Positions 8,501 through 15,923 of a DNA stretch of 29,641 nt are shown in pieces (within the stretch, counting starts at the first letter, position 1; each line of letters opens with the position of its first letter). This stretch comes from an uncultured Bacteroides sp. (GTDB lineage: Bacteria; Bacteroidota; Bacteroidia; Bacteroidales; Bacteroidaceae): contig NZ_CAJULN010000034.1 in NCBI RefSeq assembly GCF_910586915.1, positions 1 through 29,641 of the forward strand, read 5' to 3'. Both the position numbers and the translations under genes were made by a program. Under the pieces are notes generated by a model. That model was given only the letters and a program-made list of their open reading frames with translations. It searched no databases and was not told the origin of the DNA.

Positions 8501-10043
8501 AAATGCATTCATCCCCGACCAAATGGTTACTCTTTCGGGAGATATGGATGGCAACCTGCACATTACGGGTAGCACCGAACAACCGGTGATAAATGGTGAA
8601 TTGCTGTTAGATAGTGTTGCAGCCCTTTCCCGCCAGTACGGGGTACGCTTTATGTTTGACAACCGCCCTGTGCAGATAAAGCACAACCGGTTGGAGTTCG
8701 ATAAGTTTGCCATTTATACTACCTCCAAGAATCCGTTTACCATTGATGGCTATGTCGATTTCCGCAATATGAGCCGCCCGATGACAAATCTGCATATGCT
8801 GGCAGAGAACTACACCCTGCTTGATGCCAAGCGCACCCGTGAGAGCCTTGTCTACGGAAAGGTATTTGCCGATCTGCGGGCAACTGTCAAAGGTCCGTTG
8901 GACGGACTTAATATGCGTGGTAACATCAGCCTGCTTGGCAACACCGATGTGTCTTATGTCCTTACCGATTCACCGCTCACTGTACAAGATCGATTGGGCA
9001 GTTTAGTGACTTTTACCTCATTCAGTGATACTACTACCGTGGTGCGGCAGGAAGTGCCTGCTGTCTCCTTAGGCGGACTCGATATGATTATGATGGTGCA
9101 CATCGACCCTTCTGTCCGGGTGAAAGTAGACTTAGATGCTGCCAATGACAATCGTATCGAACTGGAAGGTGGCGGCGACCTCTCCATGAAGTACACTCCG
9201 CAAGGTGACCTTTCACTGACCGGGCGCTATACCTTGAGCGGCGGACTGATGAAATACTCTTTGCCGGTGATTTTGGCGAAAGAGTTTGCCATCGATAATG
9301 GCAGTTACGTTGAATGGACGGGCAATCCGATGGACCCGATGCTGAACTTCAAGGCGACCGACCGCATCCGTGCTTCCGTCTCCGACGGCGACAACGGCAG
9401 CAGTCGTATGGTCAACTTTGATGTCTCTGTGGTAGTGAAGAACCGGCTCGACAATCTCTCATTTGCATTTGACGTGGCTGCTCCCGAAGACGCCACTGTG
9501 CAGAATGAACTTACAGCAATGGGCGCCGAAGAGCGGGGTAAGCAGGCATTGTACATCATGCTTATGAAAACTTATCTCGGAACAGGGCCTATCGGTGGAA
9601 GTGGCAACGCGCTCAGCAAACTGAACATGGGTTCTGCCCTGACTTCTGTCTTGAGCAGCCAGATAAATTCATTGATGGGTAACTTGAAGAATGCAAGTCT
9701 TTCGGTAGGCGTCGAAGACCACGATAACTCCGACACGGGCGGCAAGCGTACTGATTATAGTTTCCGCTATTCGCAACGCTTCTTCAACAACCGTTTCCAG
9801 ATAGTTATCGGCGGCAAGGTGTCTACGGGTGACAATGTGACTAATAGTGCCGAATCCTTCATTGACAACATCTCTCTGGAGTATCGTCTGGATCGTACGG
9901 GAACCCGCTACATCCGTCTGTTTCACGACAAGAACTACGAGAGTGTGCTGGAAGGGGAGATTACTGAAACCGGAGTCGGTCTGGTGCTTCGCAAGAAGCT
10001 GGACAAACTCAGTGAATTGTTCATCTTTAAGAAAAAGAAATAA
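5532..10043 (+). CDS. tamB: TamB-like inner-membrane-anchored envelope translocation protein
   Basis: A giant AsmA/TamB-family protein of 1503 residues. A single N-terminal membrane helix (about residues 9-29, after a KRK start) anchors it in the inner membrane. The rest is repetitive beta-strand sequence expected to form a periplasm-spanning groove. The C-terminal 300 or so residues are the conserved TamB (DUF490) region, ending in short amphipathic strands (SFRYSQRFFNNRFQIVIGGK, then LEYRLDRTGTRYIRLF). Family members work with TamA in outer membrane protein assembly or phospholipid transport between the membranes. I start it at the ATG at 5532. The open frame extends to a GTG at 5502, but that codon overlaps the promoter-like element and would put ten extra residues before the basic start. 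It is longer than E. coli TamB (about 1259 aa). tamL follows after 5 bp. Confidence 0.93.
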   Translation: MKRKLIRWVSWIFLTPILLFAILMILLYVPPVQNLLRREVTAYASKATGMQIQVDRIDLRFPLNLLVRGVEVIQQPDTLLSLGSLNVRVQAWPLIKGKVEVDEVALSQVTVNSADMIEGMRVKGVLGRFFLQSHGVDLSDETAIINSAQLSDTHLQLLMSDTTATEKDTTASAPVNWKVDLRQLKLKNVSFSMQLPADTLRLAAHIGEAAIDNARADLKNQFYELTKFLLSGSSVSYDTGASEPTQGFDPSHIALRDVRIQLDSLCYKGRDMNAVIREFAMNERSGLSVTSLTGRAYSNDSVICIPGVKLQTPHSEIDLSAHTYWKLVTIPTTGRLSANLKAYIGKEDVMLFAGGLSDSFRENYPFRPLVVRAGTEGNLKEMQISRFTVDLPGAFSLEGGGLLRNLTDSITRSGTFGLKMRTQNLNFLTALSGEAPNGTIVIPDSMSMVAQADIKGSEYKLDMQLREGIGAMKLNAALNTATETYAARLKVDNLQLHDFLPKDSIYELSLSANAQGRGLDVMSRRSYARLNLSVDQLHYARYHLSNVQLEGNLKNALAAATLTSDNPLLKMTTQGEYNLAHRYPDGKVTMNVSHIDLHELGLISEPMKRSLLFDLTAEARRELVSAHFTSGDMALELKARSGVYPLIRQSTRFADILMKQIADKALDHAELREALPTAVFSFTAGRENLLADLLAARNIAYRDASVKFGTAPDWGINGRAAVHALKVDTLQLDTVFFTVKQDTTRMKLRAGVINGPKNPQFSFSTALTGEIRDRDAELTIDYKNAKGETGILLGVNARPLTEGNGKGNGLAFTLTPEQPVLAFRKFHFDEKHNWIYLHKNMRVYANVDMRDDEGMGFRVSSLPGDTVSLQNIDVEIRRVRLQEITSVLPYLPEITGLFSLEAHYIQTEKDLQVSAEASINELTYERQRIGDVALGATWLPGEQGKQYLSGYLNHDQVEVLLADGKLVPARAGKDSVEVNATLEHFPLKVANAFIPDQMVTLSGDMDGNLHITGSTEQPVINGELLLDSVAALSRQYGVRFMFDNRPVQIKHNRLEFDKFAIYTTSKNPFTIDGYVDFRNMSRPMTNLHMLAENYTLLDAKRTRESLVYGKVFADLRATVKGPLDGLNMRGNISLLGNTDVSYVLTDSPLTVQDRLGSLVTFTSFSDTTTVVRQEVPAVSLGGLDMIMMVHIDPSVRVKVDLDAANDNRIELEGGGDLSMKYTPQGDLSLTGRYTLSGGLMKYSLPVILAKEFAIDNGSYVEWTGNPMDPMLNFKATDRIRASVSDGDNGSSRMVNFDVSVVVKNRLDNLSFAFDVAAPEDATVQNELTAMGAEERGKQALYIMLMKTYLGTGPIGGSGNALSKLNMGSALTSVLSSQINSLMGNLKNASLSVGVEDHDNSDTGGKRTDYSFRYSQRFFNNRFQIVIGGKVSTGDNVTNSAESFIDNISLEYRLDRTGTRYIRLFHDKNYESVLEGEITETGVGLVLRKKLDKLSELFIFKKKK

Positions 10044-10048
10044 GCAGT

Positions 10049-12388
10049 ATGAAAAGGATATACAGTAACATAACGGCAGTCGTCCTGACGGGCGGCCTAT
10101 TGCTTTCGGGATGTTCGCTCACCAAGTATCTGCCCGAAGGCGAAGTGCTTTACACCGGAAGTAAAACGGTGGTGCAGAACAAGTCTGCCACCCCCGTGGG
10201 TGTCACTGCTCTCACCGAAGTGAAAGCGGCGTTGGATAAGACTCCCAGCACGCAAATCTTTGGCGGCTTTCCCATACCGTTCAAGATGTGGGCATACAAC
10301 GCTTTCGTCAAGTATGAAAAGGGGCTTGGAAAGTGGATGTTCAACCGCTTTGCCGCCGATCCTCCTGTTTTCATCTCTACTGTCAACCCTGAGGTGCGTG
10401 TCAAGGTGGCTTCCAATCTGCTGCGCGACTACGGTTACTTCAACGGCAAGGTGTCTTACGAAACGAAAACCGATGAAAAAGACAGTCTGAAAGCGGAGCT
10501 TGTTTACACGGTAGACATGAAGAATCCTTATTTCATTGATACGGTATATTATCATCGCTTTACTCCGCAGACGTTGCAGATTATGGAACGCGGACGCCGG
10601 ATGTCGTATATCAGTCCCGGCGAACAGTTTAACGTGGTCGACCTTGACGAAGAACGTTCCCGCATCAGTGCTCTTTTGCGTAATTGCGGATATTTCTATT
10701 TCCGTCCCGACTATATGACTTATCAGGCAGATACTACGCTCGTTTCCGGCGGGCACGTCAGCTTGCGGCTGATTCCTGTGCCCGGGCTGCCTGCTGCCGC
10801 CCAGCGGCCTTATTATGTGGGAAATGCTTCTGCCTACCTGTTTGGCAAGAATGGAGAAACTCCCACCGATAGTATACAGTATAAGAATCTCACTATTCAT
10901 TATTATAAGAAATTGCAGGTTCGTCCTAAGATGCTTTATCGTTGGCTCAACTATCAGCAGTTTGTGCGGAATGCGCGGATGCGTGCTTCCAACCGTACCC
11001 GGCTCTATAGTCAGTACAGGCAGGAACAGGTACAGAGCAAACTGAGCCAGTTGGGTATTTTCAGTTATCTTGATATGCAGTATGCGCCCCGCGACACGAC
11101 GGCGGCTTGTGATACGCTTGATGTGTCGGTGCAAGCTACCTTTGCCAAGCCTCTCGATGCCGAATTGGAACTGAATGTGGTGACGAAAAGCAACGATCAG
11201 ACTGGTCCCGGTGCTTCGTTCGGCGTCACGAAGAACAATGTGTTCGGAGGGGGCGAAAGCTGGAATGTGAAGTTGAAAGGCTCTTACGAGTGGCAGACGG
11301 GCGGCGGCAACAAAAGTTCGCTGATGAATAGCTGGGAGATGGGGGTGTCTACGTCGCTCACGTTTCCTCGGGTGATGTTTCCGCGCTGGTCGAAGCGGGA
11401 GTTCGACTTTCCTGCCACTACTACTTTCCGACTGTATGCCGACCAGTTAAATCGGGCAAGATACTACAAACTATTGTCGTTTGGTGGAAACGCTACTTAT
11501 GATTTTCAGCCTACGCGCACCAGCCGCCACAGCATCACGCCTTTCAAACTGACCTTTAATGTGTTGCAGCACCGTACCGCGGAGTTTGAGGAGATTGCTG
11601 CCGATAATCCGGCGTTGTATGTCAGTCTCGACAATCAGTTTATTCCGGCTATGGAGTATACATATACGTACGACAATACTTCGCTGCGACGTGTCAAGAA
11701 TCCAATATGGTGGCAGTCTACTGTTACTTCTGCCGGTAATGTCACTTCTACTATTTACCGTGCTTTCGGTAAGCCTTATAAGGAAGAGGGCAAGAAACTG
11801 TTGGGGGCTCCGTTCTCGCAGTTTATGAAGTTCAACACGGAGTTCCGCTATTTGTGGAATATGGATGAGAATAATAAGATTGCTTATCGTACTGCTTTGG
11901 GGGCACTCTTCGCTTATGGCAATGCTACCATCGCTCCTTATAGCGAGCAGTTTTATGTGGGCGGCGCCAACAGCATCCGTGCATTTACGGTGCGCAGCAT
12001 CGGTCCAGGCGGTTATCGCCCTAAAGATGGTAAGTTCTCTTATCTCGACCAGACGGGTACGTTCCGTTTTGAAACGAATGTGGAATACCGCTTCCGCATC
12101 TTCAACAGTATTTGGGGCGCTACTTTCTTGGATGCCGGCAACGTTTGGTTGCTACGTAAGGATGAGGCGCGTCCCGATTCGCAGCTTCGCTTGAAAACGT
12201 TCCCTAAGCAGATAGCTTTAGGAACGGGATTCGGTATCCGGTATGATATGGATATTCTTGTGTTCCGTCTTGACTTCGGAGTTCCCTTGCATCTGCCTTA
12301 TGATACGGGAAAGAGGGGGTATTATAATGTGACGGGGGCTTTTGTGAAGAATTTGGGGATACATTTTGCGATTGGGTATCCGTTCTGA
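10049..12388 (+). CDS. tamL: TamL: BamA/TamA-family outer membrane beta-barrel lipoprotein
   Basis: A 779-residue Omp85-superfamily protein. The N-terminus is a lipoprotein signal with lipobox LLSGC, so Cys22 should be acylated; this separates the Bacteroidetes TamL type from proteobacterial TamA. POTRA-like segments occupy about residues 30-300, with repeated pieces such as NLLRDYGYFNG and ALLRNCGYFYF. The C-terminal half is a 16-strand-type barrel. It carries the signature FYVGGANSIRAFTVRSIGPG (about 634-653; the usual RGF is IRAF here) and ends in Phe (GYPF), a typical barrel end signal. The residues after Cys22 (SLTKY) are not acidic, so surface export of the N-terminus is unlikely. It starts 5 bp after tamB, and the pair should form one complex across the periplasm. 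Confidence 0.93.
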   Translation: MKRIYSNITAVVLTGGLLLSGCSLTKYLPEGEVLYTGSKTVVQNKSATPVGVTALTEVKAALDKTPSTQIFGGFPIPFKMWAYNAFVKYEKGLGKWMFNRFAADPPVFISTVNPEVRVKVASNLLRDYGYFNGKVSYETKTDEKDSLKAELVYTVDMKNPYFIDTVYYHRFTPQTLQIMERGRRMSYISPGEQFNVVDLDEERSRISALLRNCGYFYFRPDYMTYQADTTLVSGGHVSLRLIPVPGLPAAAQRPYYVGNASAYLFGKNGETPTDSIQYKNLTIHYYKKLQVRPKMLYRWLNYQQFVRNARMRASNRTRLYSQYRQEQVQSKLSQLGIFSYLDMQYAPRDTTAACDTLDVSVQATFAKPLDAELELNVVTKSNDQTGPGASFGVTKNNVFGGGESWNVKLKGSYEWQTGGGNKSSLMNSWEMGVSTSLTFPRVMFPRWSKREFDFPATTTFRLYADQLNRARYYKLLSFGGNATYDFQPTRTSRHSITPFKLTFNVLQHRTAEFEEIAADNPALYVSLDNQFIPAMEYTYTYDNTSLRRVKNPIWWQSTVTSAGNVTSTIYRAFGKPYKEEGKKLLGAPFSQFMKFNTEFRYLWNMDENNKIAYRTALGALFAYGNATIAPYSEQFYVGGANSIRAFTVRSIGPGGYRPKDGKFSYLDQTGTFRFETNVEYRFRIFNSIWGATFLDAGNVWLLRKDEARPDSQLRLKTFPKQIALGTGFGIRYDMDILVFRLDFGVPLHLPYDTGKRGYYNVTGAFVKNLGIHFAIGYPF

Positions 12389-12406
12389 TAATGTGTGCGT
12401 TCTTTC

Positions 12407-12437
12407 TTTGTCTTGAAACAAAGTTTCACTATATTTG
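12407..12437 (+). promoter_or_regulatory. Bacteroides-type promoter for the nucleotidyltransferase gene
   Basis: TTTG at 12407-12410 (-33) and TATATTTG at 12430-12437 (-7) are 19 bp apart, an excellent fit to the primary Bacteroides sigma factor consensus (TTTG, 19-21 bp, TAnnTTTG). Transcription should start around 12443-12446, leaving a leader of roughly 45 nt. A short dyad, CTTTGT (12406-12411) and ACAAAG (12418-12423), covers the -33 element. Confidence 0.85.
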
Positions 12438-12489
12438 CACCAAAATCTGATGCTACAGACATCACTAACCTTTTAATATTACACAATTT

Positions 12490-13401
12490 ATGAAACCAAC
12501 TTTATTCTTACTGGCAGCCGGTATGGGCAGCCGTTACGGAGGCTTGAAACAATTAGACGGTTTGGGCCCGAATGGCGAAACTATTATGGATTACTCCATC
12601 TACGATGCTATCAATGCCGGATTTGGTAAATTAGTATTTGTAATCCGCAAAGACTTTGAACAGGATTTCCGCGATAAAATCATTTCCAAATATGAAGGTC
12701 ACATTCCTTGCGAACTGGTGTTCCAGTCGTTGGATGCGCTTCCCGAAGGTTTCACTTGTCCGGCAGACCGTACAAAACCCTGGGGAACGAATCACGCAGT
12801 AATGATGGGAGCCGATGTGATTAAAGAACCGTTTGCGGTAATCAATTGCGACGACTTCTACGGCCGCGACTCTTTCCAGGTGATGGGTAAATTCCTTTCT
12901 TCACTTCCCGAAGGAGCCAAGAATGTATATTCGATGGTAGGTTTCCGTGTAGGAAATACATTGAGTGAAAGTGGTACGGTATCTCGTGGTATTTGCAGCA
13001 CCGACGACAAAGGACTGTTGACCTCTGTTGTGGAACGTACCAAGATACAGCGTATGGATGGCGAAGTGAAATACATCGACGACAACGGCGAATGGACTGC
13101 TACTCCAGACACTACTCCGGTCAGCATGAACTTCTGGGGTTTCACTCCCGACTACTTCGCTTACAGTAGCGAATTCTTCAAGTCTTTCCTTAGCGATCCG
13201 AAGAATATGGAGAACCTGAAAAGTGAATTCTTTATTCCTTTGATGGTGGATAAACTGATTAATGACGGAACGGCAACGGTAGAAGTGCTCGATACTACCA
13301 GCAAGTGGTTCGGCGTTACTTATCCGGAAGACCGTCAGAGCGTAGTGGACAAGATTCAGGTTTTGGTTGAGGCAGGTGAATATCCGGCTAAACTGTTCTA
13401 A
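12490..13401 (+). CDS. Sugar-phosphate nucleotidyltransferase (NTP_transferase family)
   Basis: A 303-residue enzyme of the sugar-1-phosphate nucleotidylyltransferase superfamily, expected to make an NDP-sugar and pyrophosphate from NTP and a sugar phosphate. The N-terminal nucleotide-binding loop is LLAAGMGSRYGG with Lys20 (residues 7-20). The metal-binding region is INCDDFYG (118-125, Asp121/Asp122). No left-handed beta-helix acyltransferase domain is present, unlike GlmU. The exact sugar and nucleotide cannot be told from sequence, and no kinase or glycosyltransferase sits beside it. It has its own promoter (12407-12437) and terminator (13428-13469), so it is probably a single-gene unit. 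Confidence 0.85.
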   Translation: MKPTLFLLAAGMGSRYGGLKQLDGLGPNGETIMDYSIYDAINAGFGKLVFVIRKDFEQDFRDKIISKYEGHIPCELVFQSLDALPEGFTCPADRTKPWGTNHAVMMGADVIKEPFAVINCDDFYGRDSFQVMGKFLSSLPEGAKNVYSMVGFRVGNTLSESGTVSRGICSTDDKGLLTSVVERTKIQRMDGEVKYIDDNGEWTATPDTTPVSMNFWGFTPDYFAYSSEFFKSFLSDPKNMENLKSEFFIPLMVDKLINDGTATVEVLDTTSKWFGVTYPEDRQSVVDKIQVLVEAGEYPAKLF

Positions 13402-13427
13402 ATAGAATTTAGAAATAAATAAAAAAA

Positions 13428-13469
13428 GACATAGTTATGCGGAGTAAAGCATAGCTATGTCTTTTTTTT
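13428..13469 (+). terminator. Strong intrinsic terminator after the nucleotidyltransferase gene
   Basis: GACATAGTTATGC (13428-13440) pairs with GCATAGCTATGTC (13449-13461) through an 8-nt loop, a 13-bp stem with one U-G wobble, followed by eight T (13462-13469). Seven A precede the stem, so it can also act on the minus strand. There the wobble becomes an A-C mismatch, so the plus-strand form is the better one. Confidence 0.92.
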
Positions 13470-13475
13470 ATATGT

Positions 13476-13559
13476 TTACTTTTCGTCAACCGGAAGATAC
13501 TCCCCTTTGCCGAAATTCTTGTTCGGCTTGTATTTTAATAAATCCAATAGATTGTTCAT
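13476..13559 (-). CDS. Possible small protein, 27 aa, unknown function
   Basis: A short frame on the minus strand: ATG at 13559-13557, TAA ending at 13476. The peptide starts MNNLLDLLKYKPNKNF and ends GEYLPVDEK, soluble and charged, with no membrane segment. An A-rich, GA-containing stretch (AAAAAAAGAGA) precedes the ATG, as is common for Bacteroides translation starts. The frame ends just before the shared bidirectional-type terminator, so it would be a complete convergent mini-gene. No TAnnTTTG promoter is evident upstream on that strand. It could be a real small protein, a gene remnant or chance; I do not recognise it. Confidence 0.4.
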   Translation of the reverse strand: MNNLLDLLKYKPNKNFGKGEYLPVDEK

Positions 13560-13608
13560 TCTCTTTTTTTATTCTCTGAATGAGGTTGCTATAGCTTTAT
13601 ATTCAGTG

Positions 13609-13725
13609 ACTTACAGCGCATATGTCTCCTGCGTGTTGGACATATATGCGCTGTAAGTAGGATATATAGATGCTGGACGCAGGACATATATGCCGTGCAA
13701 GTAGGACATATATGCGCTGCAAATC
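13609..13725. repeat. 22-bp tandem repeat block with one inverted copy
   Basis: Four head-to-tail units of exactly 22 bp occupy 13638-13659, 13660-13681, 13682-13703 and 13704-13725. Units 1, 3 and 4 share GGACATATATG and then a GCGCTGYAA-like end; unit 2 is degenerate. Just upstream (13609-13629) is an inverted copy lacking one AT. The inverted copy and unit 1 can form a hairpin (13610-13657): 12 bp, a 2-nt bulge, 5 bp and a 12-nt loop. There are no spacers between units, so it is not a CRISPR array, and 22 nt is not a codon multiple. Function unknown. Confidence 0.85.
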
Positions 13726-13845
13726 AGTTCTGTGAGAGGGAAAATAGCGGATAAATTGTGTAAATCCGTTTGTTTAATATTGACTGAAACAATGATGTAT
13801 TCCACCTTATCTCTTGCGTTGAATTTCATGAGTCGTTTTTATATA

Positions 13846-13871
13846 GAATAGAAAAAAGGCAATTTCTATTC
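13846..13871. promoter_or_regulatory. Perfect 9-bp dyad upstream of the ABC-F promoter
   Basis: GAATAGAAA (13846-13854) and TTTCTATTC (13863-13871) are exact reverse complements separated by 8 bp. The dyad lies 31 bp before the -7 element of the ABC-F gene, next to the expected -33 region, a position suited to an operator. No regulator is known for it. Confidence 0.4.
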
Positions 13872-13902
13872 CCAAATGAAACGTAATTCGGTTTGTAAGC
13901 AC

Positions 13903-13910
13903 TATCTTTG
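13903..13910 (+). promoter_or_regulatory. Promoter -7 element for the ABC-F gene
   Basis: TATCTTTG followed by C is an exact match to the Bacteroides -7 consensus. No convincing TTTG lies 19-21 bp upstream; the only TTTG (13892-13895) is too close. A transcript starting near 13917 would begin about 25 nt before the GTG at 13942, which excludes the upstream ATG at 13876 as the translation start. Confidence 0.7.
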
Positions 13911-13941
13911 CATCCCAAAATCTTATAAATCAGAGACAGAA

Positions 13942-15906
13942 GTGATTTCAGTAGAAGGATTATCAGTAGAATTTAATGCAACGCCGCTCTTTGAGGACGT
14001 AAGCTATGTCATAAATAAAAAAGACCGGATTGCACTGGTCGGCAAGAACGGTGCAGGCAAATCGACCATGCTTAAAATATTAGCTGGTCTGCAATCGCCG
14101 ACACAGGGAGTGGTGGCTGCTCCGAAAGATGTAACCATCGGCTATCTGCCGCAAGTGATGATTCTCTCCGACAGCCGTACGGTGATGGGAGAGGCGGAAT
14201 TGGCGTTTGAACACATCTTTGAACTTCAGGCAAAACTGGACAGGATGAACCGCGAACTTGCCGAAAGAACAGACTACGAATCGGAAGAATACCACCAGTT
14301 GATAGAACGTTTCACCCATGAGAACGACCGCTATTTGATGATGGGCGGAACCAACTATCAGGCAGAGATTGAACGGACGCTGCTCGGATTAGGATTCAGC
14401 CGGGAGGACTTCGGACGTCCCACTTCGGAGTTCTCCGGAGGATGGCGTATGCGCATTGAACTGGCAAAACTGTTGTTGCGCCGTCCGGATGTGTTGCTGC
14501 TCGACGAGCCGACCAATCACCTCGACATCGAAAGTATCCAATGGCTGGAAAACTTTCTGGCAACTCGTGCCAATGCAGTCGTATTGGTCAGCCACGACCG
14601 TGCTTTCCTTAATAACGTGACTACCCGCACGATTGAAATTACCTGCGGGCAGATTTACGATTACAAAGTGAAATACGATGAATTTGTTGTCTTGCGAAAG
14701 GAACGCCGCGAACAACAGCTTCGTGCCTACGAAAACCAGCAAAAACAGATACAGGACACGGAAGACTTTATCGAACGCTTCCGCTACAAAGCAACCAAAG
14801 CCGTGCAAGTGCAAAGTCGCATCAAGCAACTGGAAAAGATAGAGCGTATCGAAGTGGACGAGGAAGACAACTCTGCGCTGCGTCTGAAATTCCCCCCAGC
14901 CAGCCGTAGTGGAAACTATCCCGTAATCTGCGAAGACGTGCGCAAGGCCTATGGCAACCATGTCGTTTTTCACGACGTTAATCTGACCATCAACAGAGGT
15001 GAGAAAGTCGCCTTTGTCGGTAAGAACGGCGAAGGTAAGTCCACTCTGGTGAAGTGCATCATGGGCGAGATTGATTTCGATGGCAAACTGACCATCGGAC
15101 ATAATGTACAAATCGGCTACTTTGCACAGAATCAGGCGCAGATGTTGGATGAAAACCTGACCGTATTCGATACCATCGACCGCGTAGCCACAGGAGATAT
15201 CCGCTTGAAGATACGCGACATACTGGGAGCATTCATGTTCGGCGGCGAAGCATCGGATAAAAAAGTAAAGGTCCTCTCCGGTGGTGAACGTACCCGCCTG
15301 GCAATGATTAAGCTGCTCCTTGAGCCTGTCAACCTGCTGATTCTCGACGAGCCGACCAACCATTTGGATATGCGCTCGAAGGATGTGTTGAAGGAAGCCA
15401 TCCGCGAGTTCGACGGAACAGTGATTCTTGTCAGCCACGACCGTGATTTTCTGGACGGGCTTGCGACTAAAGTATATGAGTTCGGTGGCGGAGTGGTGAG
15501 AGAGCATCTCAGCGGTATCTACGAATTTCTGCAAAAGAAGAAGATAGACAATCTGAACGAACTTCAGAAAAACGCAGGATTGTCGGCTTCCCCTACGGTT
15601 TTCGTCAAGGGAAACAATGAGCAGGAGGTGACACAACAACCCTCAGAAAACAAACTTTCTTACGAAGCCCAAAAGGAACTGAATAAGAAAGTGAAGAAAC
15701 TCGAACGTCAGGTTGCGGAGTGCGAAGCATCGATAGAGGAGACGGAATCGGCGATTGCCGCTGTCGAAGAGAAAATGGCAACCCCCGAAGGAGCTTCGGA
15801 CATGAAACTGTATGAACAACACCAGCAATTGAAACAACAGTTAGACGCCGTCGTAGAGGAATGGGAACGCGTTTCAATGGAACTGGAAGAGATAATAAAG
15901 TTATAA
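13942..15906 (+). CDS. ABC-F family ribosome-associated ATPase (Uup-like)
   Basis: A 654-residue protein with two ABC ATPase domains and no membrane segment, typical of ABC-F translation factors that bind the ribosome E site. Domain 1 has Walker A GKNGAGKST (34-42), signature FSGGW (164-168) and Walker B LLLDEPTNHLD (Asp188/Glu189). Domain 2 has GKNGEGKST (360-368), LSGGE and LILDEPTNHLD (Asp469/Glu470). A charged helical linker, the tRNA-contacting region of the family, separates them. The C-terminal 80 or so residues form a coiled coil, pointing to the Uup-like subgroup. I use the GTG at 13942 (MISVEGLSVEF). The frame is open back to an ATG at 13876, but the promoter core lies inside that extension. 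The peptidase gene follows after 17 bp. An antibiotic-protection role is possible but not indicated. Confidence 0.9.
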   Translation: MISVEGLSVEFNATPLFEDVSYVINKKDRIALVGKNGAGKSTMLKILAGLQSPTQGVVAAPKDVTIGYLPQVMILSDSRTVMGEAELAFEHIFELQAKLDRMNRELAERTDYESEEYHQLIERFTHENDRYLMMGGTNYQAEIERTLLGLGFSREDFGRPTSEFSGGWRMRIELAKLLLRRPDVLLLDEPTNHLDIESIQWLENFLATRANAVVLVSHDRAFLNNVTTRTIEITCGQIYDYKVKYDEFVVLRKERREQQLRAYENQQKQIQDTEDFIERFRYKATKAVQVQSRIKQLEKIERIEVDEEDNSALRLKFPPASRSGNYPVICEDVRKAYGNHVVFHDVNLTINRGEKVAFVGKNGEGKSTLVKCIMGEIDFDGKLTIGHNVQIGYFAQNQAQMLDENLTVFDTIDRVATGDIRLKIRDILGAFMFGGEASDKKVKVLSGGERTRLAMIKLLLEPVNLLILDEPTNHLDMRSKDVLKEAIREFDGTVILVSHDRDFLDGLATKVYEFGGGVVREHLSGIYEFLQKKKIDNLNELQKNAGLSASPTVFVKGNNEQEVTQQPSENKLSYEAQKELNKKVKKLERQVAECEASIEETESAIAAVEEKMATPEGASDMKLYEQHQQLKQQLDAVVEEWERVSMELEEIIKL

Positions 15907-15923
15907 CTTATCACTTTATAAAC

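Noticed and set aside
10097..11134. 345-codon open frame antisense to tamL
   Set aside because: A shadow of the TamL POTRA region; no domain, no start signals.
13638..13725. Possible CRISPR array
   Set aside because: The 22-bp units are directly abutting with no unique spacers and no cas genes are present.
13611..13829. 72-codon minus-strand frame across the 22-bp repeats
   Set aside because: Much of it is translation of the repeat block in changing phase, with no promoter on that strand; better explained as noncoding repeat DNA.
14389..15639. 416-codon open frame antisense to the ABC-F gene
   Set aside because: It is a codon-bias shadow of a strongly conserved ABC-F protein; it has no recognisable domain and no promoter.
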